Below, one piece after another: positions 26,471 through 36,206 of a stretch of DNA of 64,000 nucleotides. Both the position numbers and the translations under genes were made by a program. Origin of the DNA: Nocardiopsis sp. CC223A (GTDB lineage: Bacteria > Actinomycetota > Actinomycetes > Streptosporangiales > Streptosporangiaceae); contig NZ_JASFDV010000012.1 of assembly GCF_030766825.1 (NCBI RefSeq), positions 1-64,000 of the forward strand, written 5' to 3'. Numbering within the stretch: the stretch's first letter is position 1; each line of letters starts with the position of its first letter. The notes below the pieces were generated by a model, which saw nothing but the letters and a program-made list of their open reading frames with translations, made no database searches and was not told the DNA's origin.

Positions 26471-27075
26471 GCGTGTCCTTTCACGATGTCGACGAAGAGG
26501 CGGTGGATCCGCGCATCGCCGGTCAGTTCGGGATGGAAGGACGTGGCCATCAGGCCGCCCTGTCGTACGGCGACGATCCTACCGGCCTCGTCGGGGCCGG
26601 GTACGGTGCCGAGCACGGTGACGTCGGGGCCGACGGCCTCCACCCACGGCGCCCGGATGAACACCGCGTCGAACGGTCCGCCGTCCAGCGCGTCGATGCG
26701 GACGCCCGTCTCGAAGGACTCGGTCTGGCGGCCGAACGCGTTGCGGCGCACCGTCATGTCGATCCCGCCGATCGTCTCCTGGTCGGCGGTGCCCCCCAGG
26801 ATACGGTCGGCGAGCATGATCATCCCGGCGCACGTCCCGTAGGCGGGCATCCCGGCGCGGACGCGCTTGCGCAGCGGTTCCAGCAGCCCGTACCGGACGG
26901 CCAGCTTGGACATCGTGGTGGATTCCCCGCCGGGGATCACCAGGCCGTCCACGGTGTCGAGGTGCTCGGGTGACAGGACCTTGGCGGTGTGCACGCCGAG
27001 GGTGTCGAGAACGCGCTGGTGTTCGGCGACGTCCCCTTGGAGGGCCAGGACGCCGATGGTGGGTCTGTGGGTCAC
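26467..27075 (-). CDS. pdxT: pyridoxal 5'-phosphate synthase glutaminase subunit PdxT
   Basis: Releases ammonia from glutamine and passes it to PdxS. 202 aa from the GTG at 27075, which follows GTGAGGA; a GTG at 27087 is an alternative. The class I glutaminase triad is visible: Cys in [12 protein letters not shown] and His/Glu in SFHPELTGD, with the oxyanion strand [12 protein letters not shown]. It overlaps yebC by 4 nt and follows pdxS with a 75-bp gap. Confidence 0.95.
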   Translation of the reverse strand: MTHRPTIGVLALQGDVAEHQRVLDTLGVHTAKVLSPEHLDTVDGLVIPGGESTTMSKLAVRYGLLEPLRKRVRAGMPAYGTCAGMIMLADRILGGTADQETIGGIDMTVRRNAFGRQTESFETGVRIDALDGGPFDAVFIRAPWVEAVGPDVTVLGTVPGPDEAGRIVAVRQGGLMATSFHPELTGDARIHRLFVDIVKGHA

Positions 27076-27150
27076 GTACGTCCTCACTCTGTACCGTCTG
27101 AACGTGGAGGGGCGGACCGGGGCGGCGCGGGCCGCCCCGGTCCGGGGCCG

Positions 27151-28062
27151 TTACCAGCCGCGCCCGGCGTAGCGCTGGGAGTCGGACAGCTCGTCCAGGT
27201 TGATGCCGACCATGGCCTCGCCCAGGCCGCGCGAGACGCGCGCGATGACGGCGGGGTCCTCGTAGTGGAGGGTGGCCTGCACGATGGCGTCGGCGCGCTT
27301 GGCCGGGTCGCCGGACTTGAAGATGCCCGAGCCGACGAACACGCTCTCCGCGCCGAGCTGGCGCATGAGGGCGGCGTCGGCGGGGGTGGCCACACCGCCC
27401 GCGGAGAACAGCGGAACGGGGAGCTTGCCCAGCTCGGCCACCTCCTTGACGATGTCGTAGGGGGCGCGCAGCTCCTTGGCGGCGCCGAACAGCTCGGCCT
27501 CGTCCAGGGTGCCCAGGCGCTTGATCGCCGCGCGGATGGACCGCATGTGGCGGGTGGCCTCGACGACGTTGCCGGTGCCGGCCTCGCCCTTGGAGCGGAT
27601 CATGGCCGCGCCCTCGGCGATGCGGCGCAGGGCCTCGCCCAGCTCGGTGGCGCCGCAGACGAACGGCACGGTGAACGCCCACTTGTCGATGTGGTGGGCC
27701 TCGTCGGCGGGGGTCAGGACCTCGGACTCGTCGATGAAGTCGACGCCCAGGCTCTGGAGGACCTGCGCCTCGACGAAGTGGCCGATGCGGACCTTGGCCA
27801 TGACCGGGATCGAGACGGCCTCGATGATCCCGTCGATCATGTCGGGGTCGGACATGCGGGCCACCCCGCCGTCCTTGCGGATGTCGGCGGGGACGCGCTC
27901 CAGGGCCATGACCGCGACGGCACCGGCGTCTTCGGCGATCTTGGCCTGGTCCGGCGTGACGACGTCCATGATGACGCCGTTCTTGAGCTGCTCGGCCATG
28001 CCTCGCTTGACGCGCTGGGTACCGACGGCGTTGTCGGAGGTGGTCGCTGCGTTGTCAGCCAC
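27151..28062 (-). CDS. pdxS: pyridoxal 5'-phosphate synthase lyase subunit PdxS
   Basis: Makes PLP from ribose 5-phosphate, glyceraldehyde 3-phosphate and the ammonia delivered by PdxT. 303 aa. Signatures: [19 protein letters not shown], the catalytic Lys in [14 protein letters not shown], the second Lys region [16 protein letters not shown], and [23 protein letters not shown] 28062 follows GGGAG at suitable spacing; an ATG at 28083 lies upstream. It leads the pdxS-pdxT-yebC operon. Confidence 0.96.
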   Translation of the reverse strand: MADNAATTSDNAVGTQRVKRGMAEQLKNGVIMDVVTPDQAKIAEDAGAVAVMALERVPADIRKDGGVARMSDPDMIDGIIEAVSIPVMAKVRIGHFVEAQVLQSLGVDFIDESEVLTPADEAHHIDKWAFTVPFVCGATELGEALRRIAEGAAMIRSKGEAGTGNVVEATRHMRSIRAAIKRLGTLDEAELFGAAKELRAPYDIVKEVAELGKLPVPLFSAGGVATPADAALMRQLGAESVFVGSGIFKSGDPAKRADAIVQATLHYEDPAVIARVSRGLGEAMVGINLDELSDSQRYAGRGW

Positions 28063-28249
28063 GGTGGTGGACTCCCGTCCCATCAAGTGTTTCCAGGGGA
28101 ATGGGCGCGCCCGGACGGCGGCCGGCGTTCGCGCGTTGGGGGCGCGCCGACGCCTCGGCGCCGCGCACCCCGGGTCTCCCGGACCACCATGGTAGTTCCT
28201 CCCCCTCCGGGAGGCTTTGGCCAGATCGGTGTTTTCCCGGGCCCGGGCC

Positions 28250-28789
28250 TTACAGGGTGTCGGGTGCGGGCACCGGGGCCGGCCGTTCCGGCTGCCGGTC
28301 GTCGATCTCGAAGAAATCGGGCAGCGGTGCCCCACCGGCCAGGCGGAACAGTCGGACGACCCGGGAGCGGCGCGCCCGGCGGGTGTCGGTGACGGCGGCG
28401 TTGTAGAACACCCGGGCCAGCTGGACGCCCCTGGCGGCGACGGCCGCGTCGGGCAGCAGCCCCGAGGTGTCGGCGGCGCGCAGTACGGCGGGGTCGGCCA
28501 GGGTCCGGCGCAGGGAACGGGACAGGGCGCTCTCGGCGGGTTCGTCGCCGTCGGCCGCGGCGGCGGCCGCGGCCAGGTCGGCGCCGTGTTCGGGGCCGAG
28601 CGCGCGGGCCAGTCGGGCCGCGGTCTCCCGGCGCCGGTCCAGTGCGGTGCGCAGCCCGGTCCGGGCCCGGTCCACGCGCTGGTGGAGCCGGTGCAGCCGG
28701 GTGGCCCGCCAGGACAGGTAGAGGCCGCAGGCGATCACGGCGGCGAGCGCGCCGACCACCACGAGAACCGCCAGGGCCTGCTCGTTCAC
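28250..28789 (-). CDS. membrane-anchored hypothetical protein (LemA-like layout)
   Basis: 179 aa. One N-terminal transmembrane helix ([23 protein letters not shown]) is followed by an Arg-rich helical segment ([23 protein letters not shown]) likely to form a coiled coil, then [27 protein letters not shown]. The FYNAAV-D-rr-r pattern near the end recalls LemA-like proteins, but I cannot place it firmly. It is the last gene of the phosphatidylinositol mannoside operon, 42 nt after pimA. Start GTG 28789 (after GAGGGGG) or GTG 28798. Confidence 0.75.
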   Translation of the reverse strand: MNEQALAVLVVVGALAAVIACGLYLSWRATRLHRLHQRVDRARTGLRTALDRRRETAARLARALGPEHGADLAAAAAAADGDEPAESALSRSLRRTLADPAVLRAADTSGLLPDAAVAARGVQLARVFYNAAVTDTRRARRSRVVRLFRLAGGAPLPDFFEIDDRQPERPAPVPAPDTL

Positions 28790-28831
28790 GGTGCGCACCC
28801 CCTCGTTCCCAGGTTACGGACCGGGGCGGCG

Positions 28832-29968
28832 TCAGTGGGCGCGGACACGCGACCGGTCCCCCACCAGGACGGTCTCGTAGACGTACACGATGTCGGCGGC
28901 GACGGTGTCCCAGTCGTAGGCCCGCACGGCCTCGCGGGCGGCCCGGGACAGGGCGGTCCGGCGGGCGGGGTCGTCGAGCAGGGCGTCGGCCCGGCGGGCC
29001 AGGTCCGCGGCGTCGCCGACGGCGAACAGCTCCCCGGCGCTGCCGCCGCCCAGGACGGCGGAGAACGCGGGGATGTCGCTGGCCAGGATCGCGGCACCGG
29101 CGGCCATGGCCTCGGTCAGGACGATGCCGAAGCTCTCCCCGCCCAGGTTGGGGGCGCAGAACAGGTCGGCGGAATGGTAGGCGCGGACCTTGTCCGTGTC
29201 GTCGAGGCGGCCGGTGAGGACGATGCGTTCGCGCAGCCGGTCGGGGACGGCGGCCAGCGCCGGGCCGGGGTCGCCGGGGCCGGCGACCAGCAGGCGCAGT
29301 CCGGGCCGGTGCGGGGCGAGCCGGGCGAACGCCGCCAGCAGCACGGCCAGCCCCTTGCGGGGTTCGTCCAGGCGGCCCAGGAAACCGATGGAGCCGCCCT
29401 CGCCGGGGAACCCGGGCAGCGGCGGGGCGTCGGCGAACCGGTGGACGGCCACCCCGTTGGGGATGAGCACGGCGTCGCCGCCGACGTGTTCGACCAGGGT
29501 CCGGCGGGCGGCCTCGGAGACCGCGATGCGGGCGTGGACCTTCTCCAGGGCCGAGCGCAGCGCGTGGGATCCGGCGGCCATCGCCCGTGAGCGCGGGTTG
29601 GCGGTGTGGAAGGTCCCCACCAGGGGTCCCTCGGCGGCCCAGCAGGCCAGCAGGGAGACGCTGGGCGCGGCGGGCTCGTGGATGTGCAGGACGTCGAAGT
29701 CGCCCCGGGTGATCCACCGGCGGACCCTGGCGGCCGTGCGCGGCCCGAAGCTCAGGCGGGCCACGGAACCGTTGTAGGGCACGGGCACGGGACGCCCGGC
29801 CGGGACGAGGTGGTCGGGCAGGGCTGCGGCGGCCCCGCCGACCGGGGCCAGGACCGAGACCTCGTGGCCGCGGGCGATGAGGGTGTCGGCGAGGTCGCCG
29901 ACGTGCTGCTGCACCCCGCCGGGGACGTCCCAGGCGTAGGGGCAGACCAGACCGATCCGCATACCCAT
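28832..29968 (-). CDS. pimA: phosphatidyl-myo-inositol mannosyltransferase
   Basis: Adds the first mannose from GDP-mannose to phosphatidylinositol at the cytoplasmic face of the membrane, starting PIM synthesis. 378 aa, GT-B fold, family GT4. N-terminal MRIGLVCPYAWDVPGGVQQHV is the acceptor-side signature, FHTANPRSRAM lies in the first lobe, and the donor site holds GFLGRLDEPRKGL and ESFGIVLTEAMAAGAA with the conserved Glu pair. It follows patA by 3 nt. Gene order (HIT-pgsA-patA-pimA) matches Mycobacterium Rv2613c-Rv2610c. Confidence 0.95.
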   Translation of the reverse strand: MGMRIGLVCPYAWDVPGGVQQHVGDLADTLIARGHEVSVLAPVGGAAAALPDHLVPAGRPVPVPYNGSVARLSFGPRTAARVRRWITRGDFDVLHIHEPAAPSVSLLACWAAEGPLVGTFHTANPRSRAMAAGSHALRSALEKVHARIAVSEAARRTLVEHVGGDAVLIPNGVAVHRFADAPPLPGFPGEGGSIGFLGRLDEPRKGLAVLLAAFARLAPHRPGLRLLVAGPGDPGPALAAVPDRLRERIVLTGRLDDTDKVRAYHSADLFCAPNLGGESFGIVLTEAMAAGAAILASDIPAFSAVLGGGSAGELFAVGDAADLARRADALLDDPARRTALSRAAREAVRAYDWDTVAADIVYVYETVLVGDRSRVRAH

Positions 29969-29971
29969 GGT

Positions 29972-30937
29972 CTACCCGGCCCGTCCGCCCGTACGGTCCA
30001 GGGCCTCCAGCAGGGCCGCCTCCTCCCGCCGGGAGCGGCGGGCGCGGTCCTCCTCCACGTCGCTCAGGAAGATCGGCTGGAGCATGTGCCAGTCCTCGGG
30101 GTGCTCGGCGATGGCGCCCTCGAACACCCGGATCAGGTCCTGGCTGGTGCCCCGGATCCGCTCGGAGCGGGTGGCGCCCCCGGCGACGGGGACCTCGTCG
30201 TGGATGCGGATGCACCAGTGCGGGCCGTCGTACCACAGGGAGACGGGCAGCAGGGCGGCGCCGGTGTTCATCGCCAGGGCGGCCGGTCCGGTGGGGACTC
30301 GGACGGCCTCCCCGAACAGCTCGACCTCCACACCGGTGCCGTTGATGTCGCGGTCGGCGAGCAGGCACACCAGGCCGCCGTCGCGCAGTCGGCGGGCGAG
30401 GGTGCCGACGGTGCTGGCGGCCCCGCCGGTCAGCGGCAGCACCTCCATGCCCAGGGACTCGCGGTGGGCGGTGAAGCGCCGGTACAGGCTCTCCGGGCGC
30501 ACCCGCTGGGCGACGGTGGTGAGGGGGATGCCGCGCAGGGTGATCCAGGCGCCGGCGTGGTCCCAGTTGCCCATGTGGGGCAGGGCGACGACGGCACCGC
30601 GGCCGTCCGCGATGGCCTTCTCCAGGGTCTCGACGCCGGTGGCGCGCGTGTCGCCGAGGATGCGCTCGGGCGGCATCGCCGACAGCCGGAACATCTCGTA
30701 GAAGTAGCGCATGTAGGAGCGCATCCCCGCCCGGGACAGGGCGCGCAGCTGGGCGTCGGTGGCGTTCGGCCCGACCAGTCGGCGCAGGTTGCGCTCCAGG
30801 CCGCGGGTGCCCTCGTCGTGGGTCCGCCAGGAGCGGTCGGCGAGGCGGCGGAACACCGCCCGCCCCGCGTTCTCGGGGGCGCGGCCCACGGCCGCCCATG
30901 CCGCGGCGTAGGCCGCGGCGGCCACCCGTTCGTCCAC
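29972..30937 (-). CDS. patA: phosphatidylinositol mannoside acyltransferase
   Basis: Transfers a palmitoyl group to the 6-position of the first mannose of PIM1/PIM2. 321 aa. The HX4D motif HMGNWD (about residue 137) with preceding GRGAVVALP is the lysophospholipid-acyltransferase signature, and LLADRDINGTGVEVELFGE plus GPAALAMNTGAALLPV are typical of this clade. The GTG at 30937 follows GAAGAGGG. It lies 20 nt downstream of pgsA and 3 nt upstream of pimA, so the three are certainly one operon. Confidence 0.93.
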   Translation of the reverse strand: MDERVAAAAYAAAWAAVGRAPENAGRAVFRRLADRSWRTHDEGTRGLERNLRRLVGPNATDAQLRALSRAGMRSYMRYFYEMFRLSAMPPERILGDTRATGVETLEKAIADGRGAVVALPHMGNWDHAGAWITLRGIPLTTVAQRVRPESLYRRFTAHRESLGMEVLPLTGGAASTVGTLARRLRDGGLVCLLADRDINGTGVEVELFGEAVRVPTGPAALAMNTGAALLPVSLWYDGPHWCIRIHDEVPVAGGATRSERIRGTSQDLIRVFEGAIAEHPEDWHMLQPIFLSDVEEDRARRSRREEAALLEALDRTGGRAG

Positions 30938-30957
30938 GTCGTGCCCTCTTCCGGTGT

Positions 30958-31689
30958 CTAGCGCTGGTTGCCGGGTGCCGGTTCGGCGCCCTCGTCGGTG
31001 TCGTCGAGCAGGTCCGGGACGGTCCCCTGCGCGGTCTCCCCCGCGGTGCCGGCCCCGTCCTCCTGCCCGTCCGCCCGGTCCCGGGCGTCGATCTCGTTGA
31101 GCCGCGCCCGGGTCTCCAGCAGGCGCTGGAGGATGGTCAGCAGGCTCATCCCGGCCAGCACCCACAGGCCGCCCGCCAGGACGTAGGGGACGCCGAACTC
31201 GCTCAGGGCCACCGACACCAGGATGACGATGAGGCGCTCGGTGCGCTCGGCCACGCCGACGTCGCAGTTGACGCCCAGGCCTTCGGCGCGGGCCTTGATG
31301 TAGGACACCATGAACCCGCTGATCAGGCAGAACAGGGTGAGTCCGGCGAGCAGCGGGTCGTCCCCGCCGGCGATGAACCACCACAGCAGGCCCGCCAGGA
31401 TGGCCGCGTCCGCGATGCGGTCGAGGCTGGAGTCGAGGAACGCGCCGAAGGCGCTCTCGGAGTCCTTGGCCCGGGCGACGGCACCGTCGAGCATGTCGAA
31501 GAGCACGAACACGGTGATGACCACGGAGCCCGCGTACAGCTCGCCGCGCGGGTAGAAGTAGAGGGCGCCGGCCACGACGCCGGCGGCACCGATGATGGTG
31601 ACGATGTTGGGGGTCAGGCCGATCCGGGCCAGGCTGCGGCCGAGCGGAGCGGTGACCCTGGAGACCATGGGGCGAAGGATTCTCAGCAT
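30958..31689 (-). CDS. pgsA: phosphatidylinositol phosphate synthase (CDP-alcohol phosphatidyltransferase)
   Basis: Joins CDP-diacylglycerol and inositol 3-phosphate to give phosphatidylinositol phosphate, the base of PIM lipids. 243 aa. The CDP-alcohol motif D-x2-DG-x2-AR-x8-G-x3-D-x3-D is complete in DMLDGAVARAKDSESAFGAF followed by LDSSLD. Five to six hydrophobic helices follow (IVTIIGAAGVVAGALYF, ILAGLLWWFIAG, LIVILVSVAL...). The acidic C-terminal tail is longer than usual. ATG 31689 lies 12 nt after GGAGGT. It is followed by patA and pimA. Confidence 0.94.
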   Translation of the reverse strand: MLRILRPMVSRVTAPLGRSLARIGLTPNIVTIIGAAGVVAGALYFYPRGELYAGSVVITVFVLFDMLDGAVARAKDSESAFGAFLDSSLDRIADAAILAGLLWWFIAGGDDPLLAGLTLFCLISGFMVSYIKARAEGLGVNCDVGVAERTERLIVILVSVALSEFGVPYVLAGGLWVLAGMSLLTILQRLLETRARLNEIDARDRADGQEDGAGTAGETAQGTVPDLLDDTDEGAEPAPGNQR

Positions 31690-31987
31690 GTCGTCTAGTG
31701 CACCTCCCTCGGCGGAAGCCGGGGGATTTCCTGACGCACGCGACGCCCCGCCGGCCGACGGGCCTGCGGTCCGTGCGCGATCGACGCCAGCCGGGTCGGC
31801 ACCGGCCCGGATGTCTGGGGTTCTGGGAGGTACCGCACGTGCGCGCACCGGGCGCGCACGGCGACGATCCTAACAGTCGGGTGCGGCGACGCGCCGCGAG
31901 CGGCGCGTCCTCGCACCGAACGAACGAATCCCGTCACCCCCGGGTTCCCCGGTCCCCTACCCGTACCCGTACCCGGGTCGGCCGGGA

Positions 31988-32554
31988 TCAGTCGGAGGGC
32001 CAGTGCCCGGCGAGTGCGGCCCGGGTCTGCTCCAGGAGTTCGGGGAGCACCTTGGTGTGTCCGATGACCGGCATGAAGTTGGTGTCGCCGCCCCAGCGGG
32101 GGACGACGTGCTGGTGCAGGTGGGCGGCGATGCCCGCCCCGGCCGCCGCCCCCAGGTTCATGCCCACGTTGAACGCCTGGGGGCGGTAGGCGGCGGTGAG
32201 GGCCCGGATGCCCGCCTGGGTGAGGGTGGCGACCTCGGCGGTCTCCTGCTCGTTGAGGGCGGTGTACTCCGATACGTGGCGGTAGGGGCACACCAGCAGG
32301 TGGCCGCTGTTGTAGGGGTACAGGTTGAGGACGACGTAGGCGCTCTTGCCGCGGTGCACCACCAGGCCCTCGGGGTCGCCCAGGCCGGGGGCGCGGCAGA
32401 AGGGGCAGCCGTCCTCGGGGCGCGGGCCGACGGGCTTGTTCTCGCCCTTGATGTAGGCCATCCGGTGCGGGGTCCACAGCCGGTCCCAGCCGTCGGGTTC
32501 CCCGGTGCCCGCACCGGGGGCGCCGCCCCGCTCCTCGTAGCCGCTGCCGTCCGT
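31988..32554 (-). CDS. HIT-family hydrolase / Ap4A phosphorylase-like protein
   Basis: 188 aa. The histidine triad AHLHQHVVPRW (about residue 149) is intact, and CPFCRAPG near residue 50 gives two zinc-binding cysteines, as in Mycobacterium Rv2613c, which cleaves diadenosine tetraphosphate. WTPHRMAYIKG near residue 28 is the typical N-terminus of that subgroup. The ATG at 32554 gives a ~25-residue Gly-rich leader. It is the first gene of the PIM operon region, about 300 bp ahead of pgsA. That gap (31690-31987) contains no clear gene and probably carries a second promoter. Confidence 0.92.
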   Translation of the reverse strand, partial: TDGSGYEERGGAPGAGTGEPDGWDRLWTPHRMAYIKGENKPVGPRPEDGCPFCRAPGLGDPEGLVVHRGKSAYVVLNLYPYNSGHLLVCPYRHVSEYTALNEQETAEVATLTQAGIRALTAAYRPQAFNVGMNLGAAAGAGIAAHLHQHVVPRWGGDTNFMPVIGHTKVLPELLEQTRAALAGHWPSD

Positions 32555-32646
32555 CATCGCCGACCTCTCCGCGCCGTCGTGCCCTGTCGCGGACCCAGCA
32601 TAGAAGCGCGGGGAGGGTGGCCGCGGCCGCAGGCCGGCCGGGGCGC

Positions 32647-34335
32647 TCAGAGGCCGAGCAGGGTGCGCAGGTGCCGGGGCGGCGGGGAGCCGTGCGCCAG
32701 CATCATGTCGTGCCGCTCGCGGTCGGACCGGCCGGGGTGGACGGCGGCCAGGTCGCGGGCGATGTCGGCGACCCCGGTGTGGCCCACGTAGTAGGTGGAC
32801 AGCTGGGCGCTGGTGAGCAGGGCCCGGCGCCACTTCCCGGCGGCCTCGCCCTCCTCCTGGTGCCCGCGCTCGACGAGCAGCGCCATCGCCTCGGCCTCGG
32901 TGAGGTCGCCGGTGTGCAGGCGCACGTCCAAGACGGCGTTGAGGATCATCCGCAGCCGCATCTTGAGCTGCACCAGCCGCAGCACCGCGTTGTCGGCGGG
33001 GTCGTCGGACCAGCCGTGGCGGGCCATCAGCTCCTCGGCGTAGACCGCCCAGCCCTCGACGAAGGGGCCGCTCGACAGCACCCGGCCCACCCGCGTGCCG
33101 CCCCGGTGTCGGGAGGCGTGGGCGAGCTGGAGGGCGTGGCCGGGCATCGCCTCGTGGACCATGAGGTTGCGCAGCATCCCGGCGTTGTACTCGCGGAAGA
33201 ACGATTCCCGGCGGGCGGCGGACCGGTCCTGCGGGGGCGGGGCCACCGCGACGAGCGTGGGGCTCTGCGCGGCCCGGGGGTCCAGCGGGCCGGGCGGGTC
33301 GCAGTACGCGACGGCGATCCCGCGCCGCGCCTCCGGCATGGGGACGACGCGGACGGGGTCGTCGTGCACGGTGACCAGGTCCAGTTCGCGCACCCGGCGG
33401 CCCAGGTGCGCCAGGGCGTCCTCGCACAGGGGCCGCACGGTGTCCGGGCCGCTCGCGTGCTCCGCGGCCACCCGGGCCAGCGCCTCGGCGGCCAGGCCGG
33501 CCGCGGGCGGGCGGCCGAGGTAGGCGGCCGACGCCTCGGCCAGGGCCTCCTCGGTGGCGATGAGGTCGCTCTCGGCGCGGACGAGCAACGCCTCGGGGGT
33601 CAGTTCGGAGTCGAGGGTGTACCAGAGCCGGGCGGCGTAGACCCGCTCGCCCAGGCGCGGGTCGGCGGTGGAGGTCTCCAGCCGCCCGGTCAGCCACTCC
33701 CCGTACTCCTCCACCGCCGCCAGGGCGGCCTCCAGGGCGTTCTCCAGGTCCGCGGGGGCGGCGCCGGGCTCCCGGGCGGCAAGGGCGGGCACGTCGTCGG
33801 AGAGGAGCGTGCGGGTGCCCTCCAGCCGGGCCAGGGCCGTCTCCACATGGACCCGGGACATGCCGGGGCCGGACCCCAGGCGCTCGCGGGCCACGGCCAG
33901 GTGGCCGGGCAGTGCGGAGCAGCGGGCGGCCAGTGCCGCCAGCCGGTCGGCCACGGGGAAGTGCTCGCGTTCCACCAGCGCGTACACGGCCTCGCCCGGG
34001 GAGTGCTCCAGGGGGTCCCGGGAGAGCGGGCGCAGCTCGGCGGTGTGCCACAGCTCGGAGCCGATCCGGGCGCGCAGGATCTCCAGGTCGACCCGGTCGC
34101 CCGGGGACAGCAGGTCGTCGTCGATGTCGTCGAGCGAACCGAGGGCGTCGGTGAGGAGCCGCGCCCGCCGCACGTCGGCCTCCTCGGAGCGGTCGGTGAG
34201 GCGGTCCGCGCCGCGCGGGTCGCCCAGGTCCAGGGCCCACTCCGGGTTCTCGTCGAGAAGGGCGTCGAGCACGCGCTCGGCGACCTCGCGGAAGCGGCCG
34301 GTCATCCCCGGCTCGGGATGGGAGGAAGAACTCAT
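32647..34335 (-). CDS. DUF885-family metallopeptidase-like protein
   Basis: 562 aa. The HExxH-type zinc motif appears as HEAMPGHALQL (about residue 370), preceded by ESFFREYNAGMLRNLMV, and a downstream Glu is in GPFVEGWAVYAEELM, the DUF885 arrangement. The long helical N-terminal half is typical of the family. No signal peptide, so it is cytoplasmic. Its substrate is unknown, and it is related to enzymes that degrade peptides. The ATG at 34335 gives MSSSSHPEPGM. It stands alone between the HIT gene and the conservon. Confidence 0.85.
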   Translation of the reverse strand: MSSSSHPEPGMTGRFREVAERVLDALLDENPEWALDLGDPRGADRLTDRSEEADVRRARLLTDALGSLDDIDDDLLSPGDRVDLEILRARIGSELWHTAELRPLSRDPLEHSPGEAVYALVEREHFPVADRLAALAARCSALPGHLAVARERLGSGPGMSRVHVETALARLEGTRTLLSDDVPALAAREPGAAPADLENALEAALAAVEEYGEWLTGRLETSTADPRLGERVYAARLWYTLDSELTPEALLVRAESDLIATEEALAEASAAYLGRPPAAGLAAEALARVAAEHASGPDTVRPLCEDALAHLGRRVRELDLVTVHDDPVRVVPMPEARRGIAVAYCDPPGPLDPRAAQSPTLVAVAPPPQDRSAARRESFFREYNAGMLRNLMVHEAMPGHALQLAHASRHRGGTRVGRVLSSGPFVEGWAVYAEELMARHGWSDDPADNAVLRLVQLKMRLRMILNAVLDVRLHTGDLTEAEAMALLVERGHQEEGEAAGKWRRALLTSAQLSTYYVGHTGVADIARDLAAVHPGRSDRERHDMMLAHGSPPPRHLRTLLGL

Positions 34336-34429
34336 CCGCACATGATGCCAGGCAGCACGGACGCCCGGTTCCCGTCTGGCGGGAACCGGGCCGTGCACTG
34401 TGCGGGACCCCGGCCCGAATCGGTCTCCG

Positions 34430-35023
34430 CTAGCGCCAGGAGTTCTGGCCGCCGGTGGAGGTGGGCTGTCCTGCGGCGCCCTCGGGGTCCCCCACCGTGA
34501 TGGCGTGCTCGACGAGGGTGATGAGCGTCGACTTGGTGGAGGCCCGGTCACGGGCGTCCACCTGGACGATCGGGATCTCCGGGCTGAGCGTGAGCGCATC
34601 CCGGACCTCGTCCGCGGCATGGGGGTAGTACCCGTCGAACCCGTTGATCGCCACGATGAAGGGCAGACGCGCCTCTTCGAAGTAGTCGATCGCGGGGAAG
34701 CAGTCCGCGAGGCGGCGGGTGTCCACCAGGACCACGGCGCCGATGGCGCCCTTGACGAGGTCGTCCCACATGAACCAGAACCGGTGCTGTCCGGGCGTGC
34801 CGAACAGGTACAGGATCAGGTCCGAATCGAGAGACACACGGCCGAAGTCCATGGCGACGGTCGTGGTCTGCTTGTCCGGCGTCTTGGCGAGGTCGTCGAC
34901 CCCGACGCTGGCGCTGGTCATGACCGCTTCGGTGGTCAGCGGCACGATTTCGGAGACGGAGCCCACGAATGTCGTCTTCCCGACACCGAAGCCCCCGGCG
35001 ACGACGATCTTGACCGACGTCAT
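34430..35023 (-). CDS. cvnD: conservon GTPase CvnD
   Basis: 197-aa Ras-like GTPase, the fourth part of an actinobacterial conservon. P-loop GGFGVGKTT (residues 10-18), switch-region TTTVAMDFGR, G3 FGTPGQHRFWFMWDD, and NGFD in the guanine-specificity position. In Streptomyces the CvnA-B-C-D proteins form a membrane-proximal complex resembling eukaryotic G-protein-coupled systems. It follows cvnC by 34 nt. No P450-type cvnE is present downstream. Confidence 0.94.
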   Translation of the reverse strand: MTSVKIVVAGGFGVGKTTFVGSVSEIVPLTTEAVMTSASVGVDDLAKTPDKQTTTVAMDFGRVSLDSDLILYLFGTPGQHRFWFMWDDLVKGAIGAVVLVDTRRLADCFPAIDYFEEARLPFIVAINGFDGYYPHAADEVRDALTLSPEIPIVQVDARDRASTKSTLITLVEHAITVGDPEGAAGQPTSTGGQNSWR

Positions 35024-35057
35024 CGCGTTCCCCCCAGCACCGCCTTCCTCGGCCGGG

Positions 35058-35549
35058 CTAGAGCTTGCGAAGTCCACTGAGCACCCTTTCAAGCAGGTTG
35101 GTGTTCGGGCGGGCGTCGTTGTTGAGCGAAGACCTGATCTGGACCAGTCCCTGCTCGGACATGTCCGCCACAAGCACCCGCGCCACGCCGAGAGGCATCC
35201 GCAACAGCGCGGAGATCTCCGCCACGGAGCGCCACTCCCGGCACAGGTCGCTGATCGCCTGCCATTCGGGCGTCAGCGTGCCTGACTCGTTGAGGGCCGT
35301 CGTCGTCGTCGAGATCAGAGCTTCCAGGGGAAGCTGCGACTTCGGCTTGGTGCGGCCCTTGGTCACCGCGTAGGGGCGGACCAGAGAACTGGGCGCGCTT
35401 CCCGCTGCGGATCGTTGATCGTACGGTTGTTGGATAGGTCGAGGAACATCTCCGCCGCCCGGAACCGCCGGGATCCCCCCTGTGGGGGGACCGCTCGGCT
35501 GTTGTCCGAACCACGAGGCGCTCCCGGCATCTCTACTGTGAGGTGCCAC
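35058..35549 (-). CDS. cvnC: conservon DUF742 protein CvnC
   Basis: 163 aa. The DUF742 core (SSLVRPYAVTKGRTKP..., LPLEALISTT, CREWRSVAEISALLRMPLGVARVLVADM) is a winged-helix fold; the first ~55 residues are Pro/Gly-rich. GTG 35549 is preferred because AGGAGG lies 5 nt upstream; GTG 35552 is too close to it. It lies between cvnB and cvnD with short gaps and presumably interacts with both. Confidence 0.93.
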   Translation of the reverse strand: MAPHSRDAGSASWFGQQPSGPPTGGIPAVPGGGDVPRPIQQPYDQRSAAGSAPSSLVRPYAVTKGRTKPKSQLPLEALISTTTTALNESGTLTPEWQAISDLCREWRSVAEISALLRMPLGVARVLVADMSEQGLVQIRSSLNNDARPNTNLLERVLSGLRKL

Positions 35550-35572
35550 CACTTCCTCCTGTCGGTGGTGGA

Positions 35573-35974
35573 TCAGTGGATTCCCGAGGTGCGCGCCGCT
35601 GGTGTCAGCGCCCGCCCCGCCCGCTCGACGAGCAGGGTCATCTCGTACGCGACCAGACCGAGGTCGCTCTCCGCGGACGCCAGTACCGCCAGGCAGGAGC
35701 CGTCGCTGATGGCCATGATGAGCATCAGCCCCCGCTCCATCTCCACGACGGTCTGGGCGACCGCTCCACCCTCGAACACCCGGGCCGCGCCCTGGGTCAG
35801 GCTGGACAGGCCGGAGGCGATCGCCGCCAGCTGGTCCGCACGGTCGGCCGGGAATCCCGCGGACGACGCCAGCGGCAGACCGTCGGACGAGACGACGATC
35901 GCGTGGGCGACATCGGGTACCCGGTCGGCAAAGTCAGTGATCAACCAGTTGAGTTCATTCACCTGTCGACTCAT
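35573..35974 (-). CDS. cvnB: conservon Roadblock/LC7 protein CvnB
   Basis: 133 aa, a single Roadblock/LC7 domain (LNWLITDFADRVPDVAHAIVVSSDGLPLA; EGGAVAQTVVEMERGLMLIMAISDGSCLAVLA). Such proteins act as GTPase-activating or scaffold partners of small GTPases; here the partner is CvnD. ATG 35974 follows AGGAGAT. It is separated from cvnA by 232 bp, a gap with no gene but room for a second promoter. Confidence 0.94.
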   Translation of the reverse strand: MSRQVNELNWLITDFADRVPDVAHAIVVSSDGLPLASSAGFPADRADQLAAIASGLSSLTQGAARVFEGGAVAQTVVEMERGLMLIMAISDGSCLAVLASAESDLGLVAYEMTLLVERAGRALTPAARTSGIH

Positions 35975-36206
35975 CTGATCTCCTGTCCAAGTTCGCCGGC
36001 TGGTCTCTTCGGCACTGCTACCGCCGGCACGGCATGTGACAGCACTGCCTCTGCAACTGCCCGGACCCTCCCGTGGGGGTGGCCGGGAGCCTGGTGTTCG
36101 ATTCTCTTCGAGCGACGGGTGTGACGCGTCCGAGAAGCTCGGTAGATGCTATTGCATCCTGCTTCCCTGGATAAGAGGGACCCTGCCCCGCCGTTGTCCA
36201 CTCCGG